64,000 nucleotides of DNA, from the NCBI RefSeq assembly GCF_003550065.1, contig NZ_QXDC01000003.1, positions 434,001-498,000 on the forward strand, given 5' to 3'. The notes below the pieces were generated by a model. That model did no database searches and was not told where the DNA came from. It worked only from the letters and a program-made list of their open reading frames with translations. This DNA is from Hephaestia caeni (GTDB lineage: Bacteria > Pseudomonadota > Alphaproteobacteria > Sphingomonadales > Sphingomonadaceae). Each line of letters begins with the position of its first letter. Position 1 is the stretch's first letter. This document shows, piece after piece, positions 15,441 through 24,427 of this stretch. The translations under genes were made by a program, and so were the position numbers.

Positions 15441-17530
15441 CTACACCCGCTCCGCCTTGGCGACCGCGTCGGCGGCGCGCAGCGCGGCGAGGACACGCAT
15501 CAGGTGCGCGGCGTCATGGACCTCGAGGTCGATCGTGTTGGTGTGGAAAGTGGTGTCGCGCGTGTCGAGGCGCAGGTTGATGATGTTCGCCCGCTGCGCG
15601 CCGATGATTGTCGCGAGCACGCCGAGCGCGCCGGGCTCGTTCTTGACCTCGACGCTGATCCGCGCGGTGCCGCCTTCCGAATCGTCACCCCAGGCGAGAT
15701 CGACCCAATCGACATCCTCGCCGTCGACCAGCCGGTTGCAATCGATACCGTGGACCTCGATCCCCTGCCCCGGCCGCCGCAGCCCGACGATCCTGTCGCC
15801 GGGGACCGGATGGCAGCATTCAGCGAGCGTATAGGCGACGCCGGGCGTCAGCCCCTTGATCGAGATCGCGGTCGATTGCGGCGGCAGCGCGTGGATCGCC
15901 TCGGCATCCACCGAGCCGGGCATCAGCGCCTCCATCACCTCCTCGTCGGTGATCGTGCGCCGCGCGATCGCCTCCATCAGCGCGGCCTCGTCGACCAGCT
16001 TCAACCGCGCGAGCGCATCGTCGAGCGCATCGGCGGCAAGCGGCACCGGCAGACGGGCAGCGATCTCGTCGTAAATCTTGCGGCCGAGCGCGAAGGTCTC
16101 GTCGCGCTCCTTGTTGCGCAGGTGGCGGCGGATCGCCGCGCGCGCCTTGCCGGTGATCGCGAAGTTGAGCCAGTTGCGCTGCGGCGTCTGCGCGTTCGAG
16201 CGCAGGATCTGCACCTGATCGCCGTTGGCGATCGCGGTCCTCAGCGGCACGACGCGGCCGTTGATCTTGGCGCCGACCGCTTGATCGCCGAGATCGGTGT
16301 GGACCGCATAAGCGAAATCAATGGGCGTCGCGCCTTTGGGAAGCTGGAACAGCTCGCCCGCCGGGGTGAAGGCGAAGATGCGATCCTGGTACATCGCCAT
16401 GCGAGTATGTTCGAGCAGTTCCTCGGGGCTGCCGGCGGTGTCGAGGATCTCGATCAGGTCGCGAATCCAGCGCACCTGCGTATCGGGACGCACCGCGTCG
16501 TGCTTGTAGGCCCAGTGCGCGGCGATGCCGAATTCGGCCTGGGCGTGCATCTCGTGGGTGCGAAGCTGGACCTCGATGCGCATCGTATCGGCGTGGATCA
16601 CCGTGGTGTGCAGCGAGCGATAGCCGTTGCGTTTGGGGGTCGAGATGTAATCCTTGAAGCGCCCCGGCACCATCGGCCAACGGCGATGGATGACGCCGAG
16701 CGCGCGATAACATTCCTCCTCGGTGCCCACGATCGCGCGGAACGCCATCACGTCGGACAGTTGCTCGAGGCTGACGTGGCGTTCCGACATCTTCTTCCAG
16801 ATCGAATAGGGGTGTTTCTCACGCCCCGAAACCTCGGCCTCGATCCCCGCGCGCGCCAGCAATTGTTCGAGCCCGGCCGAAATCTTGAGAATCTGGTCGT
16901 GATCGCCCGCGCGCACGCATCGAGCCGCTTGGTGATCGATTCGTACGCCTCGGGCTCCAGTTCGCGGAAGGCGAGCGTCTGCATCTCCTTCATGAATTCG
17001 CACATGCCGATCCGCTCGGCGAGCGGGGCGTAGATATCCATCGTCTCGCGCGCGATCCGGCGGCGCTTGTCCGCGTTGGCGATAAAGTGGAGCGTGCGCA
17101 TGTTGTGCAGACGATCGGCGAGCTTGACGAGCAGCACGCGGATATCGTCGGACATCGCCAACAGGAATTTGCGCAGATTCTCCGCCGCGCGCTCGTTCTC
17201 GGTCTGCGCCTCGATCGACGAGAGCTTGGTGACGCCGTCGACCATCCGCGCGACATTGGCGCCGAACAGCTTCCTGATCTCCTCAGGCGTGGCGACGGTA
17301 TCCTCGATCGTGTCGTGGAGGATCGCGGTCGCGATCGTCTCGTCGTCGAGGCGGAGGTCGGTCAGGATTCCCGCGACTTCGATCGGGTGGCTGAAATAGG
17401 GATCGCCCGAGGCGCGCTTCTGGCTGCCGTGCGCGTGCATCGAAAAGACGTAGGCGCGGTTGAGCAGCGCCTCGTCGGCTTGCGGATCGTAGCCTAAGAC
17501 CCGATCGACCAGTTCATATTGCCGCAGCAC
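15441..17530 (-). pseudogene. rsh: RelA/SpoT homologue interrupted by a one-base frameshift
   Basis: Bifunctional (p)ppGpp synthetase/hydrolase split over two frames. From 17530 the first frame encodes the HD hydrolase (SHPIEVAGIL, LHDTIEDT, RLHNMRTL) up to KRLDA, then runs out of register and stops at 16748. The second frame continues in register from about 16916 with GDHDQILKI, the synthetase core (GREKHPYSIWKKM, RFKDYISTPKRNGYRSLHT), TGS (AFTPAGELFQLPKGATPIDFAYA) and a C-terminal ACT domain. Adding one C on the plus strand between 16916 and 16917 restores a continuous protein through LDAVRAGDHD. A GTG at 17530 starts LRQYELVDRV, the family N-terminus; an ATG at 17569 is an alternative. A sequencing error is as likely as a true mutation. 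Confidence 0.88.
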
Positions 17531-17643
17531 ACGGCCAAGATGGGGCCGCGTGCTGCCGCTTTGCAACATGAATTGCGTGCGGGCGGGTCGAATCAGTTGC
17601 GGCGCCGGCCCGCCCCCCACGCAAGGGATCAAGATAACCCGCG

Positions 17644-17961
17644 TTACTTCGCCTTGGCGTTGCACTTGGCGAGCGCATCGGCATCGAGTGCGGTGCCGCC
17701 GGCGGTGAACGCGCTCAAGGCGCCGACGCTGCCCGCGACGCGTTCACACACGAAAGCGTCGCGTTCGGGCGCGCGGGCGGCGGTGCAGACCGCCCCGTCG
17801 CACGACCAGGCAGTGCTGCGGGTGACGAAATTGGCCTTGGCCGGGGCCTCGAGCGCGGTGGCGACATAATAGCCGCGCGGCTGGGCGGCATGGCCGGCGG
17901 CGGCACCGAACAGCATGGCCGGGGCCACGACGGCCGCGGCGAGGGGAACGAAACGCAACAT
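17644..17961 (-). CDS. CC_3452-family exported protein
   Basis: 105 aa secreted protein with a clear signal peptide (MLRFVPLAAAVVAPAMLFGAAAGHA, cleavage after AGHA). The mature part resembles the CC_3452 family of alphaproteobacterial periplasmic proteins: ARANF-like AKANFVTRSTAWSCDG, a Cys pair in SCDGAVC, a further Cys in FVCERV, and a C-terminal LAKCNAKAK. The four cysteines probably form disulfides. Function is unknown. The start at 17961 is preferred over an ATG four codons upstream because it gives a standard signal peptide. It is divergent from an HxlR-type regulator gene, which may control it. Confidence 0.8.
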   Translation of the reverse strand: MLRFVPLAAAVVAPAMLFGAAAGHAAQPRGYYVATALEAPAKANFVTRSTAWSCDGAVCTAARAPERDAFVCERVAGSVGALSAFTAGGTALDADALAKCNAKAK

Positions 17962-17996
17962 GGTGTCCTCCACAAGATAAGTTGCGAATCGCTACT

Positions 17997-18024
17997 TACT
18001 TGCTGCACATGCGAGTTGCAAGTA
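17997..18024. promoter_or_regulatory. Inverted repeat in the HxlR divergent promoter
   Basis: TACTTGC (17997-18003) and GCAAGTA (18018-18024), separated by 14 bases, form a 7-base inverted repeat in the A/T-richer gap between the divergent CC_3452 and HxlR genes. HxlR-type dimers bind such repeats in their own divergent promoters. Assigning this site to that regulator is inference. Confidence 0.4.
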
Positions 18025-18076
18025 GAAACTTATAACCCATTCCCAACCCTCGCAAAGTGGGATAGGCTGCGTGCCG

Positions 18077-18568
18077 ATGGGTGGTAAATTACGCGAGCCT
18101 CTTCGGGATCTGGCCGAATGCAGCCTGCCGGCGGCACTCGAGGCGATGGGTGAACGCTGGTCGTTCCTCATCCTGCGCGCCGCCTTCAACGAACTGCATC
18201 ATTTCGAGGAATTCCAGTCCGAACTGGGGATCGCGCGCAACATCCTCGCCAACCGGCTGTCGCGGCTGGTCGAACACGGCATCCTGATGCGCACGGCGAT
18301 GCCCGAGGATCGGCGCAAGATCGAATATCGCCTGACCGACAAGGGCGCCGCGCTGCTGCCGACGATGATCGCGCTCAGGCAATGGGGTGAGCGCTGGGAA
18401 ACCGGCATCGCGGCCACCCCGGTGCTGGTCGACGCGCGCGATCGCCGCCCGATCGGCCCGATCGAGGTCCGCGCGCATGACGGCCGCGTCCTCACCAAAC
18501 AGGAGCTGATCTGGTCGCTTCCCGAAGACGTCGCCGACGACGCGGCCGAAGTGCGCGCCGCTGAATAG
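18077..18568 (+). CDS. HxlR family transcriptional regulator
   Basis: 163 aa winged-helix regulator of the HxlR type. The family pattern is clear: CSLPAALEAMGERWSFLILR at the N-terminus (usual form C-x-hydrophobic-GxKWxxLIL). The recognition region is FEEFQSELGIARNILANRL, followed by the wing, LVEHGILMRTAMPEDRRKIEYRLTDKG. About 60 residues follow the domain and may hold a sensing part. HxlR proteins often respond to electrophiles or redox change, sometimes through the N-terminal Cys, which is present here. The ATG at 18077 is used; a GTG two codons upstream is possible. It is divergent from the CC_3452 gene. Confidence 0.9.
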   Translation: MGGKLREPLRDLAECSLPAALEAMGERWSFLILRAAFNELHHFEEFQSELGIARNILANRLSRLVEHGILMRTAMPEDRRKIEYRLTDKGAALLPTMIALRQWGERWETGIAATPVLVDARDRRPIGPIEVRAHDGRVLTKQELIWSLPEDVADDAAEVRAAE

Positions 18569-18596
18569 CGGGGCGGGGCGCGGAAGAATTGGTTTC

Positions 18597-18680
18597 GTCA
18601 CCCCAGCGCCGGCTGGGGTCCATGTCTCTCGCGATCGGACTCCTTGATCAGAGATAGACCCCAGCCTGCGCTGGGGTGAC
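18597..18680. repeat. Inverted repeat, CCCCAGC/GCTGGGG type
   Basis: GTCACCCCAGCGCCGGCTGG... at 18597-18620 is mirrored by the segment ending in GCTGGGGTGAC at 18680. Each end holds its own small hairpin. It lies between the HxlR gene and the convergent DUF2061 gene, so it could also serve as a terminator for both. Confidence 0.65.
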
Positions 18681-18702
18681 AAACAGAACCGTGTTCAGCG
18701 CT

Positions 18703-18987
18703 TTAATCGAAATCTTCGGCGGGGATCATCGCGCCTTCACCCGATTGATCGTGCCGTTCCGCCGGATGCGGGCGATGGCCCCAATGCACCAGCGACCACG
18801 CGCGTTCGTGAAAATAGAACAGCACGATCTTGGTGAACACCTCGGTCCCCGCGATCGACGCCGCCGCCCCGGTGCTGCCGGTGAAGATGTAGCTCAACAC
18901 AAAGGTGTCGATGCTCCCCAGCGCCCGCCAGCTTATGGCCTTCACCAGCGAGCGCGGATGGCTTTCGACCCCCCTGAACAGGAACAT
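18703..18987 (-). CDS. DUF2061 membrane protein
   Basis: 94 aa protein of the DUF2061 family. The conserved KAISWRALGSIDTFVLSYIFTG start and the TEVFTKIVLFYFHERAW segment are both present and should form two membrane helices. Members are small predicted membrane proteins of unknown function, sometimes fused or adjacent to sulfate-assimilation genes; here the neighbour is an aminotransferase. The ATG lies four bases downstream of the aminotransferase stop on the same strand, so the two are likely co-transcribed. Confidence 0.85.
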   Translation of the reverse strand: MFLFRGVESHPRSLVKAISWRALGSIDTFVLSYIFTGSTGAAASIAGTEVFTKIVLFYFHERAWSLVHWGHRPHPAERHDQSGEGAMIPAEDFD

Positions 18988-18991
18988 GCGT

Positions 18992-20200
18992 TCAGCCGGT
19001 CCGTTGCGTGGGCGTGTTGACGCCCATGCTCTGGAGGTAGCGTTTCACGTTGCGCGCCGCCTGGCGCAGCCGCTGCTCGTTCTCGACCATCGCGATCCTG
19101 ACATAGCCTTCGCCCTTCTCGCCATAGCCGACCCCGGGCGCGACCGCGACCTTGGCCTCGGTGAGCAATTGTTTGGAGAACTCAAGGCTGCCTAAATGCG
19201 CGAGCGCGGGCGGCAGCGGCGCCCAGGCGAACATCGACGCGGGCGGCGACGGAATCTCCCAGCCGGCGCGGCCGAAGCTTTCGACCAGCACGTCGCGGCG
19301 CTTGTGATAGAGCGCGCGGTTCTTCTCCACGATATCCTGCGGGCCGTTCAAGGCCGCGCACGCCGCCGCCTGGATCGGGGTGAAGGCGCCGTAATCGAGG
19401 TACGATTTCACCCGCGTCATCGCCGCGATAAGCCTTTTGTTGCCAACCGCGAAGCCCATCCGCCAGCCCGCCATCGAATAGGTCTTGGACAGCGAGGTGA
19501 ACTCGACCGCGATATCCTTCGCGCCCTTGACCTGGAGGATCGAGGGCGTCGGCTTGCCGTCGTAATACAGTTCCGAATAGGCGAGATCGGACAGGATCCA
19601 GACCTGATTCTCGCGCGCCCAGGCGACCAGCCGCTCGTAGAAGGCGAGATCGACCGTCTCGGCCGTAGGATTCGACGGATAATTGACGACGAGCACGCTG
19701 GGGCGCGGCACGGTGAAGTTCATCGCGCGCTCGAGGCTTTCGAAATATTCGTCGTCGGGCGTGGTCGGCACCGCGCGAATCGTGGCGCCGGCGATGATGA
19801 AGCCGAAGGTGTGGATCGGATAGCTCGGGTTGGGCGCGAGCACGACATCGCCCGGCGCGGTGATCGCGGTGGCGAGGCTCGCCAGCCCCTCCTTCGACCC
19901 CATCGTCACGACGACCTCGCTCTCGGGATCGAGATCGACCCCGAAACGCCGCGCATAATAGCCCGCCTGCGCGCGGCGTAGCCCCGGAATCCCCTTCGAT
20001 TGCGAATAGCCGTGCGCATCCGGCTTGCGCGCCACCTCGCACAATTTCTCGATGACGTGATCGGGCGGCGGCAGATCGGGATTGCCCATGCCCAGATCGA
20101 TAATGTCCTCGCCCGCCGCCCGCGCCGCTGCCCGCATGCCGTTGACTTCGGCGATGACATAAGGCGGCAGCCGCTTGATGCGGTAGAATTCCTCGGACAT
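18992..20200 (-). CDS. Alanine-type aminotransferase (AlaC-like, fold type I)
   Basis: 402 aa PLP-dependent class I/II aminotransferase, closest by eye to the AlaC / LL-diaminopimelate aminotransferase-like group (start EEFYRIKRLPPYVIAEVN). The PLP pocket residues can be seen in LGMGNPDLPPP, MGSKEGL, NPSYPIH, NYPSNPTAE, and the Schiff-base Lys in FTSLSKTYSMAGWRMGF (about residue 240). C-terminal VRIAMVENEQRLRQAARNV carries the substrate-carboxylate Arg. It probably interconverts pyruvate and alanine with glutamate. The ATG at 20200 is preferred because the family start MSEEFYRIK follows. It is divergent from phaC and likely co-transcribed with DUF2061. Confidence 0.9.
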   Translation of the reverse strand: MSEEFYRIKRLPPYVIAEVNGMRAAARAAGEDIIDLGMGNPDLPPPDHVIEKLCEVARKPDAHGYSQSKGIPGLRRAQAGYYARRFGVDLDPESEVVVTMGSKEGLASLATAITAPGDVVLAPNPSYPIHTFGFIIAGATIRAVPTTPDDEYFESLERAMNFTVPRPSVLVVNYPSNPTAETVDLAFYERLVAWARENQVWILSDLAYSELYYDGKPTPSILQVKGAKDIAVEFTSLSKTYSMAGWRMGFAVGNKRLIAAMTRVKSYLDYGAFTPIQAAACAALNGPQDIVEKNRALYHKRRDVLVESFGRAGWEIPSPPASMFAWAPLPPALAHLGSLEFSKQLLTEAKVAVAPGVGYGEKGEGYVRIAMVENEQRLRQAARNVKRYLQSMGVNTPTQRTG

Positions 20201-20289
20201 TCTATCCTCCGTGGGCACCACGCGGACATCGCGCGGCGCGGGCGCGTTGGTATACGGAGAGGCAAGCGCGCTTGCCAGAGGAGATGAAG

Positions 20290-22023
20290 GTGGCCGACGA
20301 CAGCGATACCCCGCCGATCCCCAGCCTCGAAGACATGCAGCACTGGACCTGGGTGATGGGGCGCGCGCAGCAGATGATGCTCGAACACGGGTTGCAGACG
20401 CTCGACGATACACCCGCGCTGCCGACGATCCCCGGCTTCACCGACAAGGCGACGATGGCGCGCGCGCAGGAATTCTGGCTCGACAGCATGAAATTGTGGC
20501 AGCGCTTCCTCGATCCCGCGGGCGCGCCGGCCGCCGACGAACCGCCCGAGCGCGCGAAGGACCGCCGCTTCCAGGCGCCGCAATGGCACGAGAACCCGGT
20601 GTTCGACTGGATCCGCCAGAGCTATTTCCTGATCGCCGACCATCTGCTTCGCGGGGTCGAGGCGATCGAGGGCGTCGACCCCTTGCAGAAGGAGCAATTG
20701 CGCTTCGCGGCGCGCAACTTCGTCGACGCGATGAGCCCGACCAACTTCCCCGCCACCAACCCGCAGGTACTCGAAAAGACGATCGAGACGCGCGGCGAGA
20801 ATCTGTTGAAGGGGCTCGCCAACATGCTTGCCGATCTCGGCAAGGGCCAGGTGACGCACACCGATTCGGATGCGTTCGAGGTCGGCGGCAACATCGCGAC
20901 GACGCCGGGCAAGGTCGTCCACCGCACGCGCGTCTACGAACTGATCCATTATGCGCCGACCACCGAGACGGTGACGACGACGCCGCTCGTCATTTTCCCG
21001 CCGTGGATCAACCGCTTCTACATCCTCGACCTGCGGCCGGAAAAAAGCTTCGTCAAATGGGCGGTCGACCAGGGATTGAGCGTGTTCATGGTCTCGTGGA
21101 AATCGGCCGACGCGTCGATGGGGGACGTGACGTGGGATGATTACGTCGCCGCGCAGATCGACGCGATCGACACGATCCGCGACCTGCTGGGCGTCGAGGG
21201 CGTCCATGCGATCGGCTATTGCGTCGCGGGCACCACGCTCGCCGCGACGCTCGCGCTGCTCGCCGCGCGCGACGAGGCCGCGAAGGTCAAAAGCGCGACC
21301 TTCTTCACCGCCCAGGTCGATTTCGCGCGCGCGGGCGAGCTGAAGCTGTTCGTCGACGACGATCAGTTGAAGCTGATCGAGCGCCTGTCGCCCGACGGCT
21401 TCCTCGACGGCCGCTACATGGCCGCGACCTTCAACCTGCTGCGCGGGCGCGACCTGATCTGGAACTATGTCACCAACAATTACCTGCTCGGCCAGGATTA
21501 CATGCCGTTCGATCTGCTCCACTGGAACGGCGACACCACCAACCTGCCGGTCAAATGGCATCTGAGCTATCTGACCGATCTCTATCGCGACAATCTGCTC
21601 GTCCAGCCCGGCGCGCTCAGGATCGCGGGCATCCCGCTCGATCTCACCACGATTCACACCCCGGCCTACGTGCAGGCCGGCCGCGAGGATCATATCGCCC
21701 CTGCCGAAAGCGTCTGGAATCTCACCCAGCACCTCAAGGGGCCGATCCGCTTCGTGCTTGCCGGCTCGGGGCATATCGCAGGCGTGGTCAACCCGCCGGC
21801 CGCGGGCAAATATCAATATTGGACCAACGACACGATCGGCGACACGCTGAGCGAGTTCGTCGCCGGCGCCACCGAGACCAAGGGAAGCTGGTGGCCCGAC
21901 TGGATCGACTGGCTCAAGGCGCGCGACCCTGAAACGGTGCCGGCGACAGGCGCGCGCGTGCCGGGCAAGGGCAAGCTCAAGGCGATCGAGGACGCACCGG
22001 GAAGCTACGTGCGCGCGCACTGA
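20290..22023 (+). CDS. phaC: PhaC, class I poly(3-hydroxyalkanoate) synthase
   Basis: 577 aa enzyme that polymerises (R)-3-hydroxyacyl-CoA into storage polyester on granules. The alpha/beta-hydrolase core has the synthase-type lipase box GYCVAGT with nucleophile Cys311, Asp467 in GREDHIAP and His495 in GSGHIAG. The N-terminal region has the class I PWINRFYILDL-type motif. I favour the GTG at 20290 because AGAGGAG at 20277-20283 is ideally spaced from it and it yields a family-like start. An ATG at 20284 directly abuts that site. phaA and phaB are not nearby, so monomer supply is encoded elsewhere. Confidence 0.95.
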   Translation: MADDSDTPPIPSLEDMQHWTWVMGRAQQMMLEHGLQTLDDTPALPTIPGFTDKATMARAQEFWLDSMKLWQRFLDPAGAPAADEPPERAKDRRFQAPQWHENPVFDWIRQSYFLIADHLLRGVEAIEGVDPLQKEQLRFAARNFVDAMSPTNFPATNPQVLEKTIETRGENLLKGLANMLADLGKGQVTHTDSDAFEVGGNIATTPGKVVHRTRVYELIHYAPTTETVTTTPLVIFPPWINRFYILDLRPEKSFVKWAVDQGLSVFMVSWKSADASMGDVTWDDYVAAQIDAIDTIRDLLGVEGVHAIGYCVAGTTLAATLALLAARDEAAKVKSATFFTAQVDFARAGELKLFVDDDQLKLIERLSPDGFLDGRYMAATFNLLRGRDLIWNYVTNNYLLGQDYMPFDLLHWNGDTTNLPVKWHLSYLTDLYRDNLLVQPGALRIAGIPLDLTTIHTPAYVQAGREDHIAPAESVWNLTQHLKGPIRFVLAGSGHIAGVVNPPAAGKYQYWTNDTIGDTLSEFVAGATETKGSWWPDWIDWLKARDPETVPATGARVPGKGKLKAIEDAPGSYVRAH

Positions 22024-22042
22024 GGACCGGTCGCAATACTTT

Positions 22043-22132
22043 CCGTCACCCCGGACTGGTTCCGGGGTCCAACGTGCCTCGATCGCTGACGCTCGGGGAT
22101 GGTTGGATGCCGGAACAAGTCCGGCATGACGG
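22043..22132. repeat. Inverted repeat, TCCGGCATGACGG type
   Basis: CCGTCACCCCGGACTGGTTC... at 22043-22073 is mirrored by GTTGGATGCCGGAACAAGTC... at 22102-22132 with a few mismatches. It fills most of the phaC-atm1 gap. A half-length relative lies at about 39878-39903. Confidence 0.6.
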
Positions 22133-22226
22133 AAGAGGAGTAGCGTTCGTCCGTATTCGGACGCGGCCGACCTGTTCTCTGCACAGTGCTGGCACCGGAA
22201 GCGCCATCATCCTACATCGCATCCTC

Positions 22227-24047
22227 ATGCCGCCCGATCCCACCTCGCATACCCGCGCGGATCAGCCGCTGTGGCCGACGCTGCGGCGTTTCCTGCCCTA
22301 TCTGTGGCCGGCGGACGAACCGCACCTGAAGCTGCGCATCGTCGCGGCGATGCTGCTCGTGCTCGCCTCCAAGCTCGTCCAGGTGTTCGGCGCGGCCTAT
22401 ACGCTCAAATATGCGGTCGATCGGATGGCGGCCGGCGATCGCGGGCTCGCCACGCTCGTCATCCTGCTGGTCGTCGGCTACGCCACCGCGCGCTTCTCGA
22501 CGACCTTGTTCGACAATCTGCGCAACGCCGTGTTCGAGCGCGTCGGGCAGGAAGCGACGCGGCGGCTGGCGGCGACGGTATTCCGCCACCTCCACCAATT
22601 GTCGCTGCGCTTCCACCTCGAACGCCGCACCGGCGCGGTGACCAGAGTGGTCGAGCGCGGCACCAAGAGCATCGATACGATGCTCTATTTCATGCTGTTC
22701 AACATCGCGCCGACGGTGTTCGAGCTGGCGCTGGTGCTCGGCATCTTCTGGGTCGATTTCGGGCTCTGGCTGGTCGCCTCGACCGTGGTGATGGTCGCGG
22801 CCTATATCGTCTTTACCCAGAAGGTGACCGACTGGCGCAACGCGCTCAGGGCGCGGATGAACGACCTCGATACGGGCGCGGTGGCGCACGCGGTCGATTC
22901 GCTGCTCAATTTCGAGACGGTCAAATATTTCGGCGCCGAGGAGCGCGAGGCGCGGCGCTACGATCGCGCGGTCGAGGCCTATGCGGCAGCGGCGGTGAAG
23001 TCGGAAAACTCGCTCGCGCTGCTCAACGTGGGGCAGGCGCTGATCACCAACGCGATGCTCGGCGGCGGGATGGCGTTCGTCGCCTGGGGCTGGAGCCGGG
23101 GGCGCTTTTCGGCGGGCGACGTGGTGTTCGTCTCGACGCTGCTGTCGCAGCTTTTCCGCCCGCTCGACCTGCTCGGCATGGTCTATCGCACGATCCGGCA
23201 GGGCGTGATCGACATGGCCGCGATGTTCGATCTGATCGACACGCCGAGCGAGGTGATCGACGCGCCCGGCGCCCCCGCGCTGACGGTCACACAGGGTCAT
23301 GTCCGTTTCGAGGACGTACGTTTCGGCTATGACGACGACCGCGCGATCCTGAAAGGGATCACGATCGATATCCCCGCCGGGCATACGGTCGCGGTGGTCG
23401 GGCCGTCGGGGGCGGGCAAATCGACGCTCGCGCGGCTGATGTACCGTTTCTACGATCTGACCGGCGGGCGCATCACGATCGACGGGCAGGATATCGCGCG
23501 GGTGACGCAGGCAAGCCTGCGCGCGGCGGTGGGCATCGTCCCGCAGGATACGGTGCTGTTCAACGACACGATCGGCTACAACATCGCTTATGGCCGCGAA
23601 GGCGCGACCGAGGCCGAGATCGTGGCCGCCGCGCGCGGGGCCGCAATCGCCGATTTCATTGAGCGCCAGCCCGACGGCTATGAGACGCGCGTCGGCGAAC
23701 GCGGGCTGAAACTGTCGGGCGGCGAGAAGCAGCGCGTCGCGATCGCGCGCACGCTCGTCAAGAACCCGCCGATCCTGATCCTCGACGAAGCCACCAGCGC
23801 ACTCGACAGCCGCACCGAGGCCGAGATTCAGGCGACGCTCGAACGCATCGAGCAGGGCCGCACCACGATCGTGATCGCGCACCGTTTGTCGACGGTGGTC
23901 GCGGCCGACGAGATCATCGTCCTCGATGCCGGTCGGATCGTCGAGCGCGGCACGCACGCCGACCTGCTGCGACAGGCCGGCCTCTACGCCGAAATGTGGA
24001 ACCGCCAGGCGCAGGAACGCGCCGAACAGACGCTGGCGGCGGAGTGA
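22227..24047 (+). CDS. Atm1-type ABC exporter (glutathione conjugates / metals)
   Basis: 606 aa half-transporter with a six-helix membrane domain followed by an ATPase. The nucleotide domain has Walker A GPSGAGKSTL, signature LSGGEKQRVAIARTL and Walker B ILILDEATSALD. The membrane domain carries RRTGAVTRVVERGTKSID and FNIAPTVFELALVLGIFW, conserved between mitochondrial ABCB7/Atm1 and the Novosphingobium homologue. The Arg residues there lie in the glutathione-binding region. It likely exports glutathione-linked metal or sulfur species and confers heavy-metal tolerance. Length matches the family (about 600). It begins after a repeat-filled gap and probably has its own promoter. Confidence 0.94.
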   Translation: MPPDPTSHTRADQPLWPTLRRFLPYLWPADEPHLKLRIVAAMLLVLASKLVQVFGAAYTLKYAVDRMAAGDRGLATLVILLVVGYATARFSTTLFDNLRNAVFERVGQEATRRLAATVFRHLHQLSLRFHLERRTGAVTRVVERGTKSIDTMLYFMLFNIAPTVFELALVLGIFWVDFGLWLVASTVVMVAAYIVFTQKVTDWRNALRARMNDLDTGAVAHAVDSLLNFETVKYFGAEEREARRYDRAVEAYAAAAVKSENSLALLNVGQALITNAMLGGGMAFVAWGWSRGRFSAGDVVFVSTLLSQLFRPLDLLGMVYRTIRQGVIDMAAMFDLIDTPSEVIDAPGAPALTVTQGHVRFEDVRFGYDDDRAILKGITIDIPAGHTVAVVGPSGAGKSTLARLMYRFYDLTGGRITIDGQDIARVTQASLRAAVGIVPQDTVLFNDTIGYNIAYGREGATEAEIVAAARGAAIADFIERQPDGYETRVGERGLKLSGGEKQRVAIARTLVKNPPILILDEATSALDSRTEAEIQATLERIEQGRTTIVIAHRLSTVVAADEIIVLDAGRIVERGTHADLLRQAGLYAEMWNRQAQERAEQTLAAE

Positions 24048-24087
24048 TCTTCTACCTCGTCCTGCCAGCACAGGCTGGCGTGACGGA

Positions 24088-24366
24088 TCATTGCACCAGA
24101 TCGCGATATTCCGGATGGCGTTCGATATAGGCCGCAACGAATTCGCATTGCGCCACTACCTTCAACCTCTCATCACGCGCGGCATCGAGCGCGGCGCGGA
24201 TCAGCTTGCTCGCCACCCCGCGGCCCTCGATCGCCTTGGGCACCTTGGTGTGCGTGAACACGATCTTCCCGCCCTCGCGCTGATAGGCGGCGATCGCGCG
24301 ATGACCGTCGATGTCGAGTTCGAATTCCTGTTCGGCGCGATTATCGCGCACGGTGCCGACCGCCAT
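24088..24366 (-). CDS. GNAT-like N-acetyltransferase (YjdJ/GTNAT type)
   Basis: 92 aa small GNAT-fold protein of the YjdJ-like group: an N-terminal FELDIDGHRAIAAYQREGGKIVFTHTKVP strand series, the acetyl-CoA-binding EGRGVASKLIRAALDAARD loop-helix (V/I-x-G-R-G-V-A), and the ending CEFVAAYIERHPEYRDLV. These minimal acetyltransferases are found widely; substrates are unknown. The start at 24366 (MAVGTVRDN) gives the normal length of about 90. It is divergent from recQ with only 61 bases between starts. Confidence 0.88.
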   Translation of the reverse strand: MAVGTVRDNRAEQEFELDIDGHRAIAAYQREGGKIVFTHTKVPKAIEGRGVASKLIRAALDAARDERLKVVAQCEFVAAYIERHPEYRDLVQ

Positions 24367-24427
24367 TCGCTGTCCTTTCGCTTCGATGGGTTGGTGTAAC
24401 GCCCCGAAGTGCGCAATAGCACCGGCA

